Below are positions 21,430-32,640 of a DNA stretch of 64,000 nucleotides, one piece after another; within the stretch, counting starts at the first letter, position 1, and every line of letters starts with the position of its first letter. Below the pieces are notes generated by a model. That model saw nothing but the letters and a program-made list of their open reading frames with translations, was not told the DNA's origin and ran no database searches. The stretch is from NCBI GenBank assembly GCA_000827495.1, contig KN817664.1:1-64000 (forward strand), written 5' to 3'. The translations under genes were made by a program, and so were the position numbers. Source of the stretch: Hypholoma sublateritium FD-334 SS-4 (lineage: Eukaryota; Basidiomycota; Agaricomycetes; Agaricales; Strophariaceae).

Positions 21430-22842
21430 ATGAACCAAATAGACCCGATCCAGGAGATTTTCAACCTGGACAGAACGCTCTACAGTCCAGCTCACATCGC
21501 GTCTCTCGCCTTTGGACATGCCGGGCATCTATTTGCTGGCTCGGGTCGGTGGCATATTCATACGATTATCCATCCATCAGGGAACTTACGAGCTTGAATA
21601 CTAGATGATGGGTCGCTTCGCATCTACGACCTTTCGTCTTACAAGGTCCTCAAAGCAGTCCGTGCTATTGGTGCCGAAGTTTCCTCTATAATCTGCGTCA
21701 AGAAGCCGGGGTCTGAGCTACGTGACGCGTGGATAGCCCACGGACAAAAGGTCAGAATTTTTATCCAAAGGTCATCCTCGACTAACTGTCTCCAGATTTC
21801 CCGATTCCAGATGGAAAGCCCCAAAATGATTCAAACTCTTGAAGATGCTCTTCTCACTCTGGAGGTGGGTCAAACTGAATCAGAAACTTTGAATGAGGTC
21901 AGCCTTCGTCTTCGTCTTTTGGACCAAAAATGAGTGCTGATTTGATTCAGTAAGCTCGCTTTGAACGCCAACAAAAGTCACTTGGCATTCACGATGGACT
22001 CTGGAGTTATTGGAGTCATCGACCTTGCTGACAACTCGGTCACTAAAATGGAAGCAAAGCACGAGAACGTCAGTAACATACATATTGCGATAGTTGTAAC
22101 TGCCTAACCTCTTTCCAGATATGCGCCACCGTCAAGTTTGTCCCCGATCGCCCGCGCGAGCTCGTCAGCGGCGGCTATGATACTTCCCTCATTCACTTCG
22201 ATTCCGTGCAAGGAAAGGTCCTGTCCCAGCGTCAAATGGGTAAGTCGGCGTATTATGAGATTTGGTGAAGTGTGCTGACTCAAATTACAAGAACCATACG
22301 CTGCGGTCGAAGGCATGTCACTTGCACCGCCTTTCATCATGGCCATGGCCATGGCGGCCACGGGGGTTTTAGCAGCTGGTACGGCGGATGGCAGACTCTG
22401 GCTGGGTTTCGGAGGTGAAAAAGGATCTAAGAAGAAGGCGAAAAAATGGGAAGGGCTGGATGAGAACAAAGCTCTCCTCATCAAAGTTGCAGAAGGCCCT
22501 GTTGTCGCACTGTATGTTGCTTTTAAATTTTTATATAGATAATCTGAACAACTAATCCCAACATTTAGGGCCTTCTCCGATCCACGAAGATTAACTATAT
22601 CAACTCTCATGGGGGTCGTAACCCAGTACCAGCTAAATTACGATGAAGCTGGTGGAAGCGTCGTCCTCCAACAACTTTGGCAAACTGAAAGTGCGAACAT
22701 AGAAAAGGTCAACGCACTTCTCGCCGACGATAAACGTATCATCGTTGGAGGTTTCGCCAGTGATGGGCGCGGCGTCATTGAAATTTGGAGGCAGATGTCC
22801 GGAAGCAAGGAAGAGTCTCAACCACCTTCAGATACAAAATAA
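21430..22842 (+). CDS. WDR53-like WD40 protein
   Basis: Seven exons (21430-21544, 21605-21750, 21796-21897, 21955-22068, 22119-22239, 22292-22511, 22569-22842) give 363 residues with no leftover frame. WD40-type blades are visible: HIASLAFGHAGHLFAGS followed by GSLRIYDLSSYK, then NKSHLAFTMDSGVIGVIDL, VPDRPRELVSGGYDTSLIHFD, and AAGTADGRLWLGFGG. The layout and spacing resemble WDR53, an adaptor reported to associate with CUL4-DDB1 ubiquitin ligase; that role is inferred from the family. A Lys-rich loop (KGSKKKAKK) sits in the sixth exon. The donor of exon 3 was set at 21898 rather than 21865 because it keeps NELALNANKSH-like continuity. Confidence 0.75.
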
Positions 22843-22906
22843 AACCTTATGTCAATTAGGTCGGTATTAGTTGGTATAGCCTGTAAATAGTGTTATTGTT
22901 GTCTTC

Positions 22907-23675
22907 CTAAGATTTTCGCCTGTCGCTCTCCGTTTCCAGCTGCACCTCTAGCTCATGTATCCTCTTCAAATACACGTCGCGAGTCTTCTTCATTTTTGCA
23001 ATGTACTCTTCGTCTGTCACAGGTGTCATGCCGATTGTCTTGAGGAACACCTCCATCCAGGTTTCGGTGGGCTCTGGACTCGGGGGACTATTCCGTGGCC
23101 TGATCACGGGCTTCGGCACAGCTGTCCTATTTTCTTGGTTAAGCTTCGAAATGTATCGCAGTCTCGATAAATTGATTTCGTTGTAGCTGTACTGTAAAAT
23201 TGCAGCCACTGCTGTGCCCATTATAAACCCAGGAACGATAGCTGATCGACCGGCTGAGAATGACGATTTCCAGTTTATCAAAGCACCGAAGCAGAAAAGA
23301 AAAACACACACATCGAATTCCACGGAGGAGGGAACCTGTGATCGACCCGCTTACGGCGCTGTCCAGAATTTTGTCTCTCCGTATATCTGACGGAGAAACG
23401 GTTGAAGGAAGCGAAGAGTCGGTCGAGGGAGGGTCTATTCCAAGTTCCCGCCTCCGTCTTGCGTATTGTTCAAAAGGAACCAGTCTTGTCAGTGTAGGAA
23501 CAACGGCATACTCTCGGACGACTGCAAAGCATGGCAAGCATGGTCAACAAGACGGTCCAAAAGATACACGCCGAACAGACGTACCGAAAAAAGTAGCGCC
23601 TGTGACCGCACTATTCATTGCAGCTGCAGTGACAACAAGCCCTGCTTGCGGTGTTCTTTTTATGGCAGTATACAT
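22907..23675 (-). CDS. Tim17-like small membrane protein
   Basis: Minus-strand exons 23675-23585, 23521-23312 and 23253-22907 give 215 residues. Two small-residue-rich hydrophobic stretches (AMNSAVTGATFF and SAVSGSITGSLLRG) and a third (AIVPGFIMGTAVAAILQY) resemble the GxxxG membrane helices of Tim17/22/23-family proteins. A charged C-terminal helix (KMKKTRDVYLKRIHELEVQL) likely forms a coiled coil. It may be a mitochondrial membrane protein. The true start is probably further upstream: a candidate first exon at 23800-23761 (MDGGPGYINNM) can be joined through a 62-nt-scale intron with a weak donor. It is divergent from the dynactin gene. Confidence 0.65.
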
Positions 23676-24070
23676 GCCTGTAACGAGGGCGCTAGCACCC
23701 GCTGGAGAAAAATTTGTGCGCGTTAGGCCCGCTCGATGCCCAGTGAAATTAACTGAAGACGGACTTGCATATTGTTAATGTACCCAGGCCCACCGTCCAT
23801 AACAAAGACTTGTCCATCTTTAATATATGCACGCGATAAGTAAAGGAGATAGGAAAGCAGGAGATTGAGGGAAAAAGTAGCCTGCCGATGGACAAGGCGA
23901 GTGCCGGAGGGAAGACGCGTCTTCGTCATAAGGTCCCGCCAAATTCGGCCCAAACATCCGTGAGACTTGCTCAACACCGAACCATCGCGACCTCGGCGGC
24001 AAGACCACCGTAGCCTTGGGTATCTCAACGTAAAGACTGCTAGCCCCGCTTCTTCGTGCGGTGAGGAAAT
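23676..24070. other. Compact divergent promoter
   Basis: Fewer than 400 bases separate the Tim17-like and dynactin p27 genes, and the possible first exon of the former (23761-23800) uses part of it. It should serve both genes. Confidence 0.5.
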
Positions 24071-24804
24071 ATGCCCCCAATAATGTTGCATACTCCTTGG
24101 TTTTCGATCACTCTCACTCACCTCTGAATTCTCAGCCGAGACAAGTTTACGATCCACTCGAAGGCTATCGTATGCCAGGATATCGAAATTAGAGGGGATG
24201 TGACTATAGGAGCTGGTGCGTTATCATTACTTCTCTGGCAAATAGATATAATAAACTCGTCATACTAGGGACGATCATCCACCCTAAGGTCACCATATTC
24301 GCCATAGCAGGGCCTATCTTTATCGGCAACGGTTGCATAATCGAGGAAGGCGCCATTATAATCAACAGGTATGTCGTTCAGTTGCGGCAATCGCACCTGA
24401 CTTAACCAACCCAGACGAAAGGACGTAATGCGAATTGGTGACGACAATCTCTTGGAAATAGGATGTCGTACGTGTACCTCTGCTCCCCCTGGACAACAAC
24501 TTACAGAATCCTAGGTGTCGAGTGTCCAGAAATAGGCAACTTCAATACCATTGCAACGCGCTCTCGGGTCCACCATAATGTTCGCATCTCGTCATTCTGT
24601 GTGATAGGCGCCGGGTGCCTTCTGGCCCCAACTGAAGATGAAACTCTCGATGACTACACGGTGGTGTATGGGCCATCTGCGGAGCTGCGTACTTGGAGCG
24701 GACGAGGAAAGGTTCAAGAAGCGGACCTCAGACGGAAACATGCTGAGTACTTGAAAGAGATGCTCCCGAAATTCAACAGATTGCGTCGAGGCGATGGCAC
24801 ATAA
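24071..24804 (+). CDS. Dynactin subunit p27 (DCTN6)
   Basis: Exons 24071-24084, 24136-24215, 24269-24368, 24415-24467 and 24515-24804 encode 178 residues, close to the animal protein. Hexapeptide repeats of a left-handed beta-helix run through it: IVCQDIEIRGDVTIGAG, TIIHPKVTI, GPIFIGNGCIIEEGAII, IGNFNTIATRSRVH and SFCVIGAGCLL, closing with LDDYTVVYGP. p27 sits at the pointed end of the Arp1 filament of dynactin and helps link it to cargo for dynein transport. The first exon has only 14 nt (MPPI plus two bases); it was chosen because it joins in frame to RDKFTIHSKA, the usual family start, through a 51-nt intron. Confidence 0.88.
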
Positions 24805-24960
24805 AGATCCGTGGTGAAACGCATAATCGCTATCTTATATTTGCCTTACTAATGCGTCTAATACAGCTGCGAAACTATATCTTCGAGTGATGGAATATCG
24901 GCAGGGAACCTGCATCGCAGCCATGTTAAACAAATCAATAAGTTCAATGAGAATAGGTGC

Positions 24961-26382
24961 TCACAAAATATCGTCCTTCCTATTGCAAGATAAAAATTTC
25001 CACTGATTTCCAGTTCGTTCCATGTTCCCTTGTAACATCTCGACTCGAACACCGCGCTCCAAGCAACATCTTAGCCATTCCCAGCGAATATCTGCTTCTG
25101 CTTCTGGCAACTTGTCTTTGAAGAATGAGAGATGAACCCTGATGCAGCGTACATGGGGGAAGATATCTGGCTCTATAATGCTCAACATATTTTCTCGGAG
25201 ATGCTCGACCGATGCTGCGTTTAAAAAATGGTAGAAGAGGTCTTCAATTACGATGCATTCTAGAGTGGGGTGTTGTAGCCCCCTTGGCCAATGAATTTTT
25301 CGGGTCGCCAATTCCTCGTACTTAATCGACAAAGTCCGCAGGCTGGTCCAGGTGTCTAGGGTCGATATCATGCGCTGGATGTCAAGAATCGCAAGATATT
25401 CGATCTTCGCGGGCCGGATACTTGGAATGATACATGTATCGTTCTTCTGTATAATGCATGCTCGCAACTCAGGTGCTTCCAACTTCCGTACTTCAGCCGT
25501 GTAGTCCGACACGATGAGCGCCCGAAGTTGACGACCCTTGACGTTCAACGGAACTGGCATGTGGCCAGGAAGCAACCATAGGACTTCCAGATCTTTGAGG
25601 AATGTCTCTATGCTTCGCAGCACGTCCTTTTCGGCCATGACTTCTACCCGTCTGAAATGCTTGTGGTTGGTCAGGGCCTCTATCAGGCATGGAAGAGAAT
25701 ATGTCCACCGCGGGCCGGGGTCGCAAAGTGATGTTGAGAAACTGACAAGATTTGGGCAATACCGGAATATGGACGTCATCGCATTCGTGTGGCTCTTGTT
25801 CCATGCGTGGTTCCCTTCCAATGCGAGGTCGATGCGCACCGTTGACTTCCCAATGTCCACCCCTTTTCTGAGCATGTCCAGAATAGCTTGCGCATGTGTC
25901 CCACTCTCAATGCGCAGGTGTTTGAAAAGAAACGGCTGGCAAATTGCGTTTAGACGCTTGCATACACTCGATATTGCGACTTTATCCCGCATGGCGGTCT
26001 CAAAGCGGAACCGTGCGCAGATGCCGCGGTTGTCAAATGTGAATGCGGCAATGGAGGAATAATCATGGATATCGTAGGCGCCTGGTATATGAGTTGCAAG
26101 ATCAATAATTGCGCTCCAGATTTCGACAGGGAGCTCGGGCACGGGATTTGTCGCCGGGACACAGCATCTTGTCCTTTCTGATTTTGCGTCCCCCGCCCAG
26201 GCGCCCAAGAAAACGCCAAAGGGATCGTGGCTGCCATATTTTCTGTCTTCCGGCTGGACTTCCGTCGCGATACGTAGATGCTCGTTCTGCACCGACAGAT
26301 CTGATCCCGCCATGTGTTCGTACAAAATTGCGTTGGGCGGGTAGATTTGCTCGTGACCCCAGCAGTAATCGGGGGAAGACAT
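24961..26382 (-). CDS. F-box protein
   Basis: A single minus-strand exon of 473 residues. After an N-terminal part with YCWGHEQIYPP, an F-box-like segment reads PELPVEIWSAIIDLAT and continues through SSVCKRLNAICQPFLFKHL, the usual fungal layout. The rest is a Leu/Ile-rich series with irregular leucine-rich repeats (LEVLWLLPGHMP, LEAPELRACII, TSLRTLSIKYEEL). Such proteins bring targets to SCF ubiquitin ligases through SKP1, and a SKP1 gene lies in this window at 31614. The target is unknown. The first ATG of the frame was used. Confidence 0.8.
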   Translation of the reverse strand: MSSPDYCWGHEQIYPPNAILYEHMAGSDLSVQNEHLRIATEVQPEDRKYGSHDPFGVFLGAWAGDAKSERTRCCVPATNPVPELPVEIWSAIIDLATHIPGAYDIHDYSSIAAFTFDNRGICARFRFETAMRDKVAISSVCKRLNAICQPFLFKHLRIESGTHAQAILDMLRKGVDIGKSTVRIDLALEGNHAWNKSHTNAMTSIFRYCPNLVSFSTSLCDPGPRWTYSLPCLIEALTNHKHFRRVEVMAEKDVLRSIETFLKDLEVLWLLPGHMPVPLNVKGRQLRALIVSDYTAEVRKLEAPELRACIIQKNDTCIIPSIRPAKIEYLAILDIQRMISTLDTWTSLRTLSIKYEELATRKIHWPRGLQHPTLECIVIEDLFYHFLNAASVEHLRENMLSIIEPDIFPHVRCIRVHLSFFKDKLPEAEADIRWEWLRCCLERGVRVEMLQGNMERTGNQWKFLSCNRKDDIL

Positions 26383-27036
26383 AAATGGAATGATTGCCTA
26401 TACGGTATGAGAGTTCGAAGGGGGGATCCCTTTGATAGTAAAGTCAGTTGGCGGGGAAAGTCTCTCGGGCGTGTCGGCAGGAATAAAATGTATGAAGGTG
26501 AGACATGAATTTTCGGCCTTCGCCAGACAACAGGCGTCTTGCAGCGTGGTCCACTCTGATTCGGCGATTTTTTCTTGGCTACTCCGAATCTCCCAGATAG
26601 CAATATAGTGGAAAAAATTAATTGGCGTCGTCTTATGTCTTCTCGCATTTATCAAGAGTGTTTATGAGTGGCCTTACTGCAAGTACATCTGATCCGCAGG
26701 TACGCTCATTGTCATTTTATTGTGGAGAAAGAAGATGGAAAAAATCTCCAATTTCAAATTCTAACAAAAGAGCGACAACAGCGCCGCTCACCCTTTGAAT
26801 TTATTCACTACTTTCTGCTTAGGTTTTCGATGTGGACTGAAGACGAAATGTACCTGGGTGCGCATCGAAACGTTAACGGCCATGGCCGTCTGCGCGGCCG
26901 CGAGATTGTTCGTGCCTATCAAGAGGAGTATATATATAGAATTTATCCCCATTAATGGGTTAATCATAACCGCCCCCGACTGCAACATCATCTTCCTTTC
27001 ATTCTGCTCCCTACTACTTACACTGCCCTGACAATC
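26383..27036. other. Divergent promoter region
   Basis: Lies between the F-box gene and the glutamine-synthetase-like gene. Apart from the TATA box noted separately, no feature was identified. Confidence 0.5.
26930..26938 (+). promoter_or_regulatory. TATA box of the glutamine-synthetase-like gene
   Basis: TATATATAG lies about 100 bases before the ATG at 27037 and is followed by a CT-rich leader (CATCATCTTCCTTTCATTC), as in highly expressed fungal genes. Confidence 0.55.
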
Positions 27037-29295
27037 ATGTCAGCTACTACATACGCTGTCGAGTCTCTGGACGATCTCAGAAATGTACTCAAGCACGAGC
27101 CAAAGGTCAAGGTCGCAGGTAGGACGCCTCTCGTGTCGTGTCCTCTCCTGAATATATGGCTTATCCAAGGCTTATCTCTATCTCCGCTCCAGGGGTCGAT
27201 GGTGAGTCGGTATAGACGTGGACTTCAGACAGATCGGTGAACGCGATTTGTGTGCGTGAAGTCGATGGCGTCCTCAGAGGCAAATTCATGGTGTGCAACC
27301 TTTATTCGCGAGCACTGCAACGCATTTGTACTGACCTGCGAGCTTTACAGTCAACGGAGAAATTCCTAAGCGCCGCCAAATCGGATGGTTTCGGTTTCTG
27401 CAGTGTCATCTTGCAAGTCTCCCACTTATGCTACCCATAAAATTGAACGTGAACGGTCTGCACAGTGGATGGGACATACACGACGCTGTCTACTCAAGGG
27501 AACTGCTCATCTCCAACAAGGCCAATGGATACCGTGATGTCATCGCTATCATTGACCTATCGTCTTTCCGCCGAATCCCCTGGGAAAACAATGTGCCGTT
27601 CTTCTTGGTCTCTTTCTTGGATCCTGATACAAAGAAGCCGCTCTGTGTTGACCCACGCGGGGTCTTGAAAGTCGCTACCGAGAAAGCCGCCGCACTGGGC
27701 TACGAGGGCTTCTCTGGTGTGGAGTACGAGGTGAGATGGGTCGCATACATCCGGACGATTGTTTCTAAATTCAGCAATATCTTAGTATTTCAATTTCAAA
27801 GGTAGCTTTCTTATTTGTGCTACATGCTCGACGTATTCATTTTTTTCTGTAGAAACAGCGCAGTCTGCATCTGAGAAGAATTTCACCAATTTACAGCCTC
27901 TGACGCCTGGAAGTATGTGTTTTTCAAGCTCCCTGTGACAATATACTGACAATATTGAACTAGTGCATGGATACTCTCTTCTGCGGACGCAGCTGAACAA
28001 CGAGTATTTCCAGGACTTATTCGACGAGAGCTTGCGTTTCGACGTCCCTATCGAAGGCCACCGTAAGCTCTTTGATTATTCCATGCAGTTCTATATTCAC
28101 ACTTCCCCCAAGACACTGAGACCGGGCCTGGTGTCCTAGAGACCGCACTTGCGTACACTTCGGCACTCAGAATGGCCGACAATGCTATTTTGTTCAAGTA
28201 TACTGCAAAGTCTATTGGGATGAAGCACAGCGTGATTCCGAGCTTCATGGCCAAGCCTTGGAATGGTGTAAGTCTGTTTTCAAGCTCTTCCTGCTACAAT
28301 CTTCTAATCTGCGTTTTCTAGCTTCCCGGATGTAGCGGGTGCGTACGCAGGCTGCTTAGTTTTATGCATGCATTTTGACGATGCTCTAGGCATGTGCATA
28401 TATCGCTGAGGAACAAGGAAGGGCGTAATATTTTCGCGGTGTCCGCCGACGAGCTCAAAACCGGGCGAGCAAATGCTGCTAATGAGGACACTAAATTCAT
28501 CAGTCAAGAGGCCGAATGGTTCCTCGCTGGCATCCTGGACGGAATCGCCGACGGTACGTTCCCATTCTCATTATATAGCCAGCATATAGCGCAGACATCT
28601 AACGTATATAATATCTTGCAGTGATGCCTGCGGTAAGCCCTTGGAGTCTCCCGACCGCACACCCACCACCCAATGCTAACATCTTTCCTTAGCTCGTTCC
28701 TACTATAAACGGCTACAAGCGCCTCGTCGGCGGCGAGGCGTTCTGGGCGCCCAACGCGGTCACGTACGGGTACGACTCGCGCGCGGCGTCGATCCGCATC
28801 ATCGCGCCGCCGTCGGTCCCGCCCGCGGCGACGCGAATGGAGGTGCGCATCCCCGGCGCGGACATGAACCCGTACTTCACTATCAGCGCGATCCTGCTGC
28901 TCGGCCTGCGAGGAATCCGCAAGCAGCTGCCCCTCCCGGGCCCACCGATTTCCCACTTCACGCCGGAGGACCGCAGCAATGGGAAGGTGCGTGATATGTG
29001 GGCGTGGGGTTTTTGGTGTTCTGACGTGACTGTCTTTAAAGATTAAGATGCTGCCGACGTCGCTTGAGGCGGCTACGGAGCGGATGATGCGCGCGGGCAG
29101 CGTCGCGCGCGAGCCGGAGGTCTTCGGGGACGACTTTGTGGACCATTATGGAGGCACGCGGGAGCACGAAGTCAAGTTGTGGAACCAGGCCGTTACCACT
29201 TGGGAAGGTGTGTTTTGTCCCTTTGTTTCTCAAACGGAGGCAAACTCTGAAGCATTGCCACGTTTATAGTGGAGCGTTATCTTGAACTCGCATAG
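27037..29295 (+). CDS. Glutamine-synthetase-fold enzyme with four microexons
   Basis: Fifteen exons (27037-27118, 27193-27201, 27262-27290, 27351-27412, 27466-27730, 27786-27801, 27853-27912, 27964-28062, 28113-28267, 28322-28338, 28390-28553, 28622-28632, 28693-28986, 29042-29207, 29270-29295) give 484 residues. Landmarks of the glutamine synthetase fold are VDVDGVLRGK, GWDIHDAVY, VDPRGVL, SGVEYE followed by YFNFKET, LTPGMHGYSL, the HVHISL ATP loop and RMEVRIPGADMNPY. This is the bacterial-type branch (FluG/PuuA-like), which ligates ammonia or an amine to a glutamate-type substrate; the exact substrate is unknown. Four exons have 9, 16, 17 and 11 nt. The intron after exon 4 starts with GC (GCAAGT). 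All joins keep family motifs intact. Confidence 0.88.
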
Positions 29296-29678
29296 TCGGC
29301 GATAGTTTAGTATCCGATACAACGAGCTACATTCTCCGAACTTTCAAGAGCATGATGGCATCTCACTGCGCAGTGCGCTGCGTGTTTCCTTTGAATATAC
29401 ACATATCTGATAGCACGAAAATTTCTCTGGCAGTCTTCAGCAAATCGAACGTATATGCTGCGGCATCAATCGATGAGTTCGTAATATCGTATCACTCAAG
29501 CCTCCTGGGATTTACTCGCAATCTGAGTGAATGTGCCGGAAGAAAAATAGATTATCTTCGACCAGTCATTATGCATTAATGGTGTTCAAAAAACTAATTG
29601 ACGATTGTGCACAGCATACATCGAGAATACATAGTAGACACAAGATTTAGAGGTTGAAGACCGGGTGTGTCGCGCCAT
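29296..29678. other. Convergent 3' intergenic region
   Basis: Between two converging genes. Only presumptive 3' untranslated sequence is seen. Confidence 0.5.
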
Positions 29679-30626
29679 TCACTTGAGTTGATGGAACCAC
29701 TTGATGAACTGCGGCACGTCCTGCAAAAACCAGCGTGTCAGCGGAGCCGCACAAGCAGCACCTGAAAGATAAGTAAAAGCCGCACAGACGAGATCTTCTT
29801 CGCCATCGTGCTGTCGACGATGAAGCCGGGTATGCTGCCCCCCGGGGTGCTGGAGGTCGCCATGCGCCACTCCGTATCGCCGTTCGCGAGCTCCGTGACG
29901 CGCTCGACGCTGACGTAGCGCCCCCTCGTGCCCTTCTCCTCGAGCAGGTGCAACGCCTCGTCGCCTGCACCTGTCAGGTCAATAGGGAGCGAGACGATGA
30001 GCCTGGGGTGGGGAGCAGCGCCAGCCGTCAGTCAGCCGTCAGCAGCGCGACATAGTACATACCCTGTGCGCGGCGCCTCCTCGGAGTAGGAGATGACCTG
30101 CAGCTCGGTGAACACGCGCGGCGAGACGGGCGGCGTGAACGTGTAGTAGAGCGTCCAGATCGCGGCCGTCGGCGAGCGCTGCTGCACCTTCGTCACCTTC
30201 TGAATCTCGTGGATGAACCTGCGCCGCGGCAGTCGGTGTCAGTGTCGGTGCCAGCTGTCCGCACGCGAGGCATCAGGGTGACGCACTGCAGCTCGTTTTC
30301 TGCCTTGTCGTGGGACAGCTTGTCCCACAGCTGGTCGAACGTTATCTCGCTCGGCTTGTGCTCGCTCGTGCGGCAGTACCACGGCGCGCCGTCGCCTGTG
30401 AGCTTGCCGCGCGAGCTCGTGTGGACGACGCCGAAGTGCGTCTTGCCGGCCTTCCAGGACGCCGTCGCCTCGATGAGCGCGGTGCCCTGCTGGATGATGT
30501 CCTCCTCAGGCGGGATCTCTGCGGGCGGCGGGCCGTGAGTACGGCATGGGTGTCAGCTCGCGGAGGGGACCCACCAGAGGGCTTTAGCGGCGTGATCGTC
30601 AGGAGCGGGGTGGGGTTGGAGGCCAT
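29679..30626 (-). CDS. DUF3074 START-like protein
   Basis: Minus-strand exons 30626-30575, 30518-30287, 30218-30063, 30002-29786 and 29720-29679 give 232 residues. The pattern matches fungal DUF3074 (START-like) proteins: WYCRTSEHKPSEITFDQLWD, then ELQFIHEIQKVTKVQ, AIWTLYYTFTPPVSPRVF, a YVSVERVTE strand, EWRMATSSTPGG and a closing DVPQFIKWF. START-like folds form a hydrophobic pocket, so a lipid or other small ligand is likely, but none is established here. No membrane segment or signal peptide is present. The last splice donor was set at GTGCGG because it is the one that keeps the DVPQF end in frame. Confidence 0.85.
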
Positions 30627-30897
30627 CGTGGTCTGTCGTTGGGAGCAGCTGCGTCGTCAGCCTGTGAATAGGACCGGGTATTAATATGCTCTTGATATGC
30701 CGAATGCTGCGAGCGGGTGCTGCGCTCGTAGTCTCCTTCGCAGACCAAATAAACAGATGATGGTCGATCTGTTGCACTGCGCTGGTGTGGGAAACTGACA
30801 GGAGCCCACTGCGCGATGGAGCAATACGGTAGCTGGATTCCGATATTAAATTAACAAAGAAGAGAGACAAATACATAGCTGGCGCCTAAAATGCGGC

Positions 30898-31468
30898 TCA
30901 TGGGGACTCCGCGGTGCTCTCCACGCTGTTGCGGTCTATAAGACCACAGAACCGGCTCCGCCCGCGCGAGGACTCGTCGCGCGGCAGCACATCCCCGCGC
31001 TCAAGGACGACGCCCACAAAGCTCCGCTCGCCCAACATGTGCCTCTTCTTGTAGAACCTGACGAAGCCGGGCACGGTCGCATAGATGGTGTGGTCGCGGC
31101 CCATTTTGACCTGGCCGGCGGTCAGCAAGCACCACGCACGAAGTGACAGAAAGACGTACGTGCTGGCCAGGGTGGAACAGCGAGCCACGCTGTCTCACAA
31201 TAATGTTTCCCGGTATCACGTACTGGTCTGCGACGCGTCAATGCCCATGGTGAGACGGACAATAGACCACACACCTGAGAACTTTTTGACACCGAGGCGC
31301 TTTCCGGGGGAGCCGCCGTGGTTGTGGACGGTTCCGCCCGCGCGCTTGGTGGCGGTACGGATTGCACCTGGGGGCGGTCAGCACGATGCAGGACGGAGAT
31401 GGTCTGTGCGCACCGAGGACGGTGAAGGGCGACCGCGCAGGGCCCAGCAGGCGAGTCAGAAAGGACAT
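30898..31468 (-). CDS. Mitochondrial ribosomal protein bL27m
   Basis: Minus-strand exons 31468-31414, 31367-31275, 31227-31160 and 31110-30898 give 142 residues. A basic, Arg-rich start (MSFLTRLLGPARSPFTVLG) looks like a mitochondrial targeting sequence. The mature end IRTATKRAGGTVHNHGGSPG and then KRLGVKKF, VIPGNIIVRQRG, FHPGQHV and GRDHTIYATVPG are the bL27 signature. In ribosomes this N-terminal tail reaches the peptidyl-transferase centre. The divergent neighbour is SKP1, with less than 150 bases between the starts. Confidence 0.92.
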
Positions 31469-31613
31469 AATTATAATAAAAAAGAACAGGCCCAAGCGCG
31501 AGTAGTGTGGCCGCCGGCTATCACCGAGCGCGATATAACATGACCAATTTATGCCCTTTGGAGCCTCCTTCATCTCCAACACCCACTCTCAACCACATCC
31601 ACCCTCTATCAAA

Positions 31614-32393
31614 ATGGTTCTCCTCGTCACCTCCGATAATGAGCAGTTCAACGCTGACAAGGACGTTGTCGAGCGCTCCGTGCTTATCAAGAACATGCTT
31701 GAGGGTGCGTAGCCGCCGCCGACGCTGCGCACCTCGTGTTCCAACCGTGCTCACTCGCTTTTTTATCGTGCAGATGTCGGCGAGTCCGACCAACCCATTC
31801 CTCTCCCGAACGTGTCCTCGAGCGTAATGAAGAAGGTGTGTCCCTGCTGAATGGCTTATCATCATCGAGGCTGTGCTGACCCTTGTTCCAGGTCCTCGAG
31901 TACTGCGAACACCACCGCGGTGAGCCACTGCCGTCGGCCGATGCAGACCAGAGCCAGGACGAGACGCGCAAGCGCACCACCGACATCAGCGAGTGGGACC
32001 AGAAGTTTATCACTGTGGACCAGGAGATGCTCTTTGAGATCATCCTCGCTGCCAACTACCTCGACATCAAGTCGCTGCTGTGCGTACCTCTCCAGCACAC
32101 TAGCTACTAGAAACTAATGCGCGTGTGCAGCGACGTCGGGTGCAAAACCGTGGCGAACATGATCAAAGGCAAGACCCCCGAGGAGATCCGCAAGCTCTTC
32201 AACATCGTGAACGACTTCACGCCGGAAGAAGAGGTGGGTGTCTTTGTGTGTTACGATCGATTTTACTTTCTCACTGTGATTTGTCCCGTTATCAGGCCCA
32301 GATCAAGAAGGAGAACGTAAGTACCCACTTATTACGCACTATGGAACACGATGCTGATCTGTTCTTGTTCAGGAATGGGCAGAGGACCGATGA
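31614..32393 (+). CDS. SCF ubiquitin-ligase subunit SKP1
   Basis: Exons 31614-31704, 31774-31835, 31892-32079, 32131-32233, 32296-32316 and 32373-32393 give 161 residues, the usual SKP1 length. An N-terminal BTB/POZ-like fold ([24 protein letters not shown]) is followed by an acidic linker and the F-box-binding end: [53 protein letters not shown] and NDFTPEEE. The last two exons have 21 nt each and encode AQIKKEN and EWAEDR plus the stop, the conserved end that packs on the F-box. SKP1 links cullin-1 to F-box proteins such as the one at 24961-26382. It is a single-copy housekeeping gene in many fungi. Confidence 0.95.
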
Positions 32394-32640
32394 TCTGATC
32401 GTTTGTTACTTTTTCTCTATGTATCTTTGCGCATGGGCCTCTATGCTTGTATTCCGAATCGCAATTCACATCGCATGCTTTCATTCTGAATTGTGTTTTT
32501 GAGTGGTACATAGACGGAGTGACGTTTACGTAAGACTCGGGAAGCACGGAGTCATGGTGACTTGCTATTTTCGCGCAAGCCACTTGAGTTGCGCTGAGCT
32601 TATCTGCCTGCATGAACCTGCCGCACTCCCCACTTCCATA

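Noticed and set aside
21865..21897. Earlier donor (GTGGGT) for exon 3 of the WDR53-like gene
   Set aside because: Both donors keep frame, but the later one retains the segment leading into NELALNANKSH-like sequence and gives a normal 57-nt intron.
28504..28979. Minus-strand frame of 150 residues rich in Arg and Asp
   Set aside because: It mirrors the GC-rich exon 13 of the glutamine-synthetase-like gene.
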